A stretch of 64,000 nucleotides of DNA, taken from the NCBI GenBank assembly GCA_008729055.1, contig SDUX01000001.1:372001-436000 (forward strand). The letters are read 5' to 3'. The translations under genes were made by a program, and so were the position numbers. The notes below the pieces were generated by a model. The model ran no database searches, was not told the DNA's origin, and saw only the letters and a list, made by a program, of their open reading frames with translations. Shown piece by piece: positions 63,570 to 64,000 of this stretch (within the stretch, counting starts at the first letter, position 1; each line of letters opens with the position of its first letter). The DNA comes from Pyropia haitanensis. Taxonomy: Eukaryota; Rhodophyta; Bangiophyceae; Bangiales; Bangiaceae.

Positions 63570-64000
63570 ATGGCCACGACGGGCGCGGCCGCCCGGGCAG
63601 TCGGCTGCCTGGTCAGGCTTCCCCGTCGGGCCGCCACCGCCCGGTCGCCGTGGCCCGCGCTCGTCCCACCGTCCTGGCGGCCCGCCGCGGGGGGCGGCGC
63701 CTCCGCGGCAGCCGCCATCATTGTCGCCGACGCGCCGCGGCTGGCACACGCGGCCGCCGCCGCCGCCGCCGGCCCCCCCCCCGACGCGGCCCGCCGCGAC
63801 GACAATGGCGGGGGGATGGGGGCTGCCGACCACCCGGAAGCATGGCGGCGGCAACGGCCGCAGCCGCCGGGGGTGGCCGGCACCACCGCGGCGGCGTCTG
63901 GCGCGGGTGGACGCGGCCACGGCCCGGGCGTGGCGACCCAGCCGTCGGCGGCGGCGCTGTACGCGGCGACGCGGCCGGCGGCCGCGGCGGCCGCGAGGGG
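63570..64000 (+). CDS. Start of an unidentified gene (3' partial), organelle leader-like
   Basis: The ATG at 63570 (MATTGAAARAVGCLVRLPRR) follows a pyrimidine tract and opens a frame that continues through the window edge. The first 50 residues are rich in Ala, Arg and Ser with few acidic residues, like a mitochondrial or plastid presequence. After that come AAAAIIVADAPRLAHAAAAA, then Gly/Ala/Pro-rich low complexity up to LYAATRPAAAAAAR at the edge. No domain is reached. The case for a gene rests on the start context, the pyrimidine tract and the continuous frame of about 143 codons. Confidence 0.5.
   Translation, partial: MATTGAAARAVGCLVRLPRRAATARSPWPALVPPSWRPAAGGGASAAAAIIVADAPRLAHAAAAAAAGPPPDAARRDDNGGGMGAADHPEAWRRQRPQPPGVAGTTAAASGAGGRGHGPGVATQPSAAALYAATRPAAAAAAR

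Overview
This window looks like nuclear DNA of a photosynthetic eukaryote, most probably a red alga of the Porphyra/Pyropia type. The strongest clue is a nuclear gene at 40883-41740 with a phycobilisome-linker domain behind a transit-peptide-like leader. Spliceosomal introns, a Mediator subunit, coatomer zeta, polyubiquitin, an Elongator-linked factor and plastid-type enzymes show that it is neither bacterial nor organellar. Coding DNA is extremely GC-rich. It is full of Ala/Gly/Pro homopolymers, so long open frames appear on both strands and in several frames at once; most of those are shadows of real genes.

I support 26 genes with reasonable evidence, plus one partial gene at the right edge and one weak candidate. 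From left to right: a class 3 lipase (cut by the left edge); a DnaJ-type zinc-finger protein; CMC1; SRP54; dihydrodipicolinate synthase; a TrmO/TsaA-like protein; a membrane-anchored cupin-like protein; Mediator MED13 (2332 aa); ALG5; NDP kinase; an Ala-rich heptad-repeat protein; asparagine synthetase; an ERG2-type sterol isomerase; KTI12; a phycobilisome linker; ATP10; a bZIP factor; a TBC Rab-GAP; a Pro-rich hypothetical; coatomer zeta; polyubiquitin (6 units); lipoyl synthase; cytochrome b5; a double-hotdog acyl-CoA thioesterase; fructose-1,6-bisphosphatase; a [2Fe-2S] ferredoxin-like protein; and the start of an unidentified gene.

Genes mostly alternate strand, giving divergent promoter regions (0.4-3.4 kb) and convergent 3' regions. 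Only four genes show introns (five introns in all: CMC1, NDK, asparagine synthetase with two, COPZ), with donors of the form GT-R-Y-G-Y. The genes are mostly unrelated housekeeping functions: plastid metabolism and light harvesting, mitochondrial assembly (CMC1, ATP10, lipoate), secretion (SRP54, COPZ, TBC, ALG5), sterols, and transcription (MED13, bZIP). I see no operon-like system, phage, CRISPR array or clear transposon.

Two features stand out. At least six genes change reading frame exactly at long G or C homopolymers, which most simply means sequence errors and distorts any automatic annotation. The gene at 29900-31651 encodes a mosaic of an 8-residue Ala/Lys/Gln repeat and two blocks of a regular 7-residue ExxRAxA repeat that I do not recognise as a named family.
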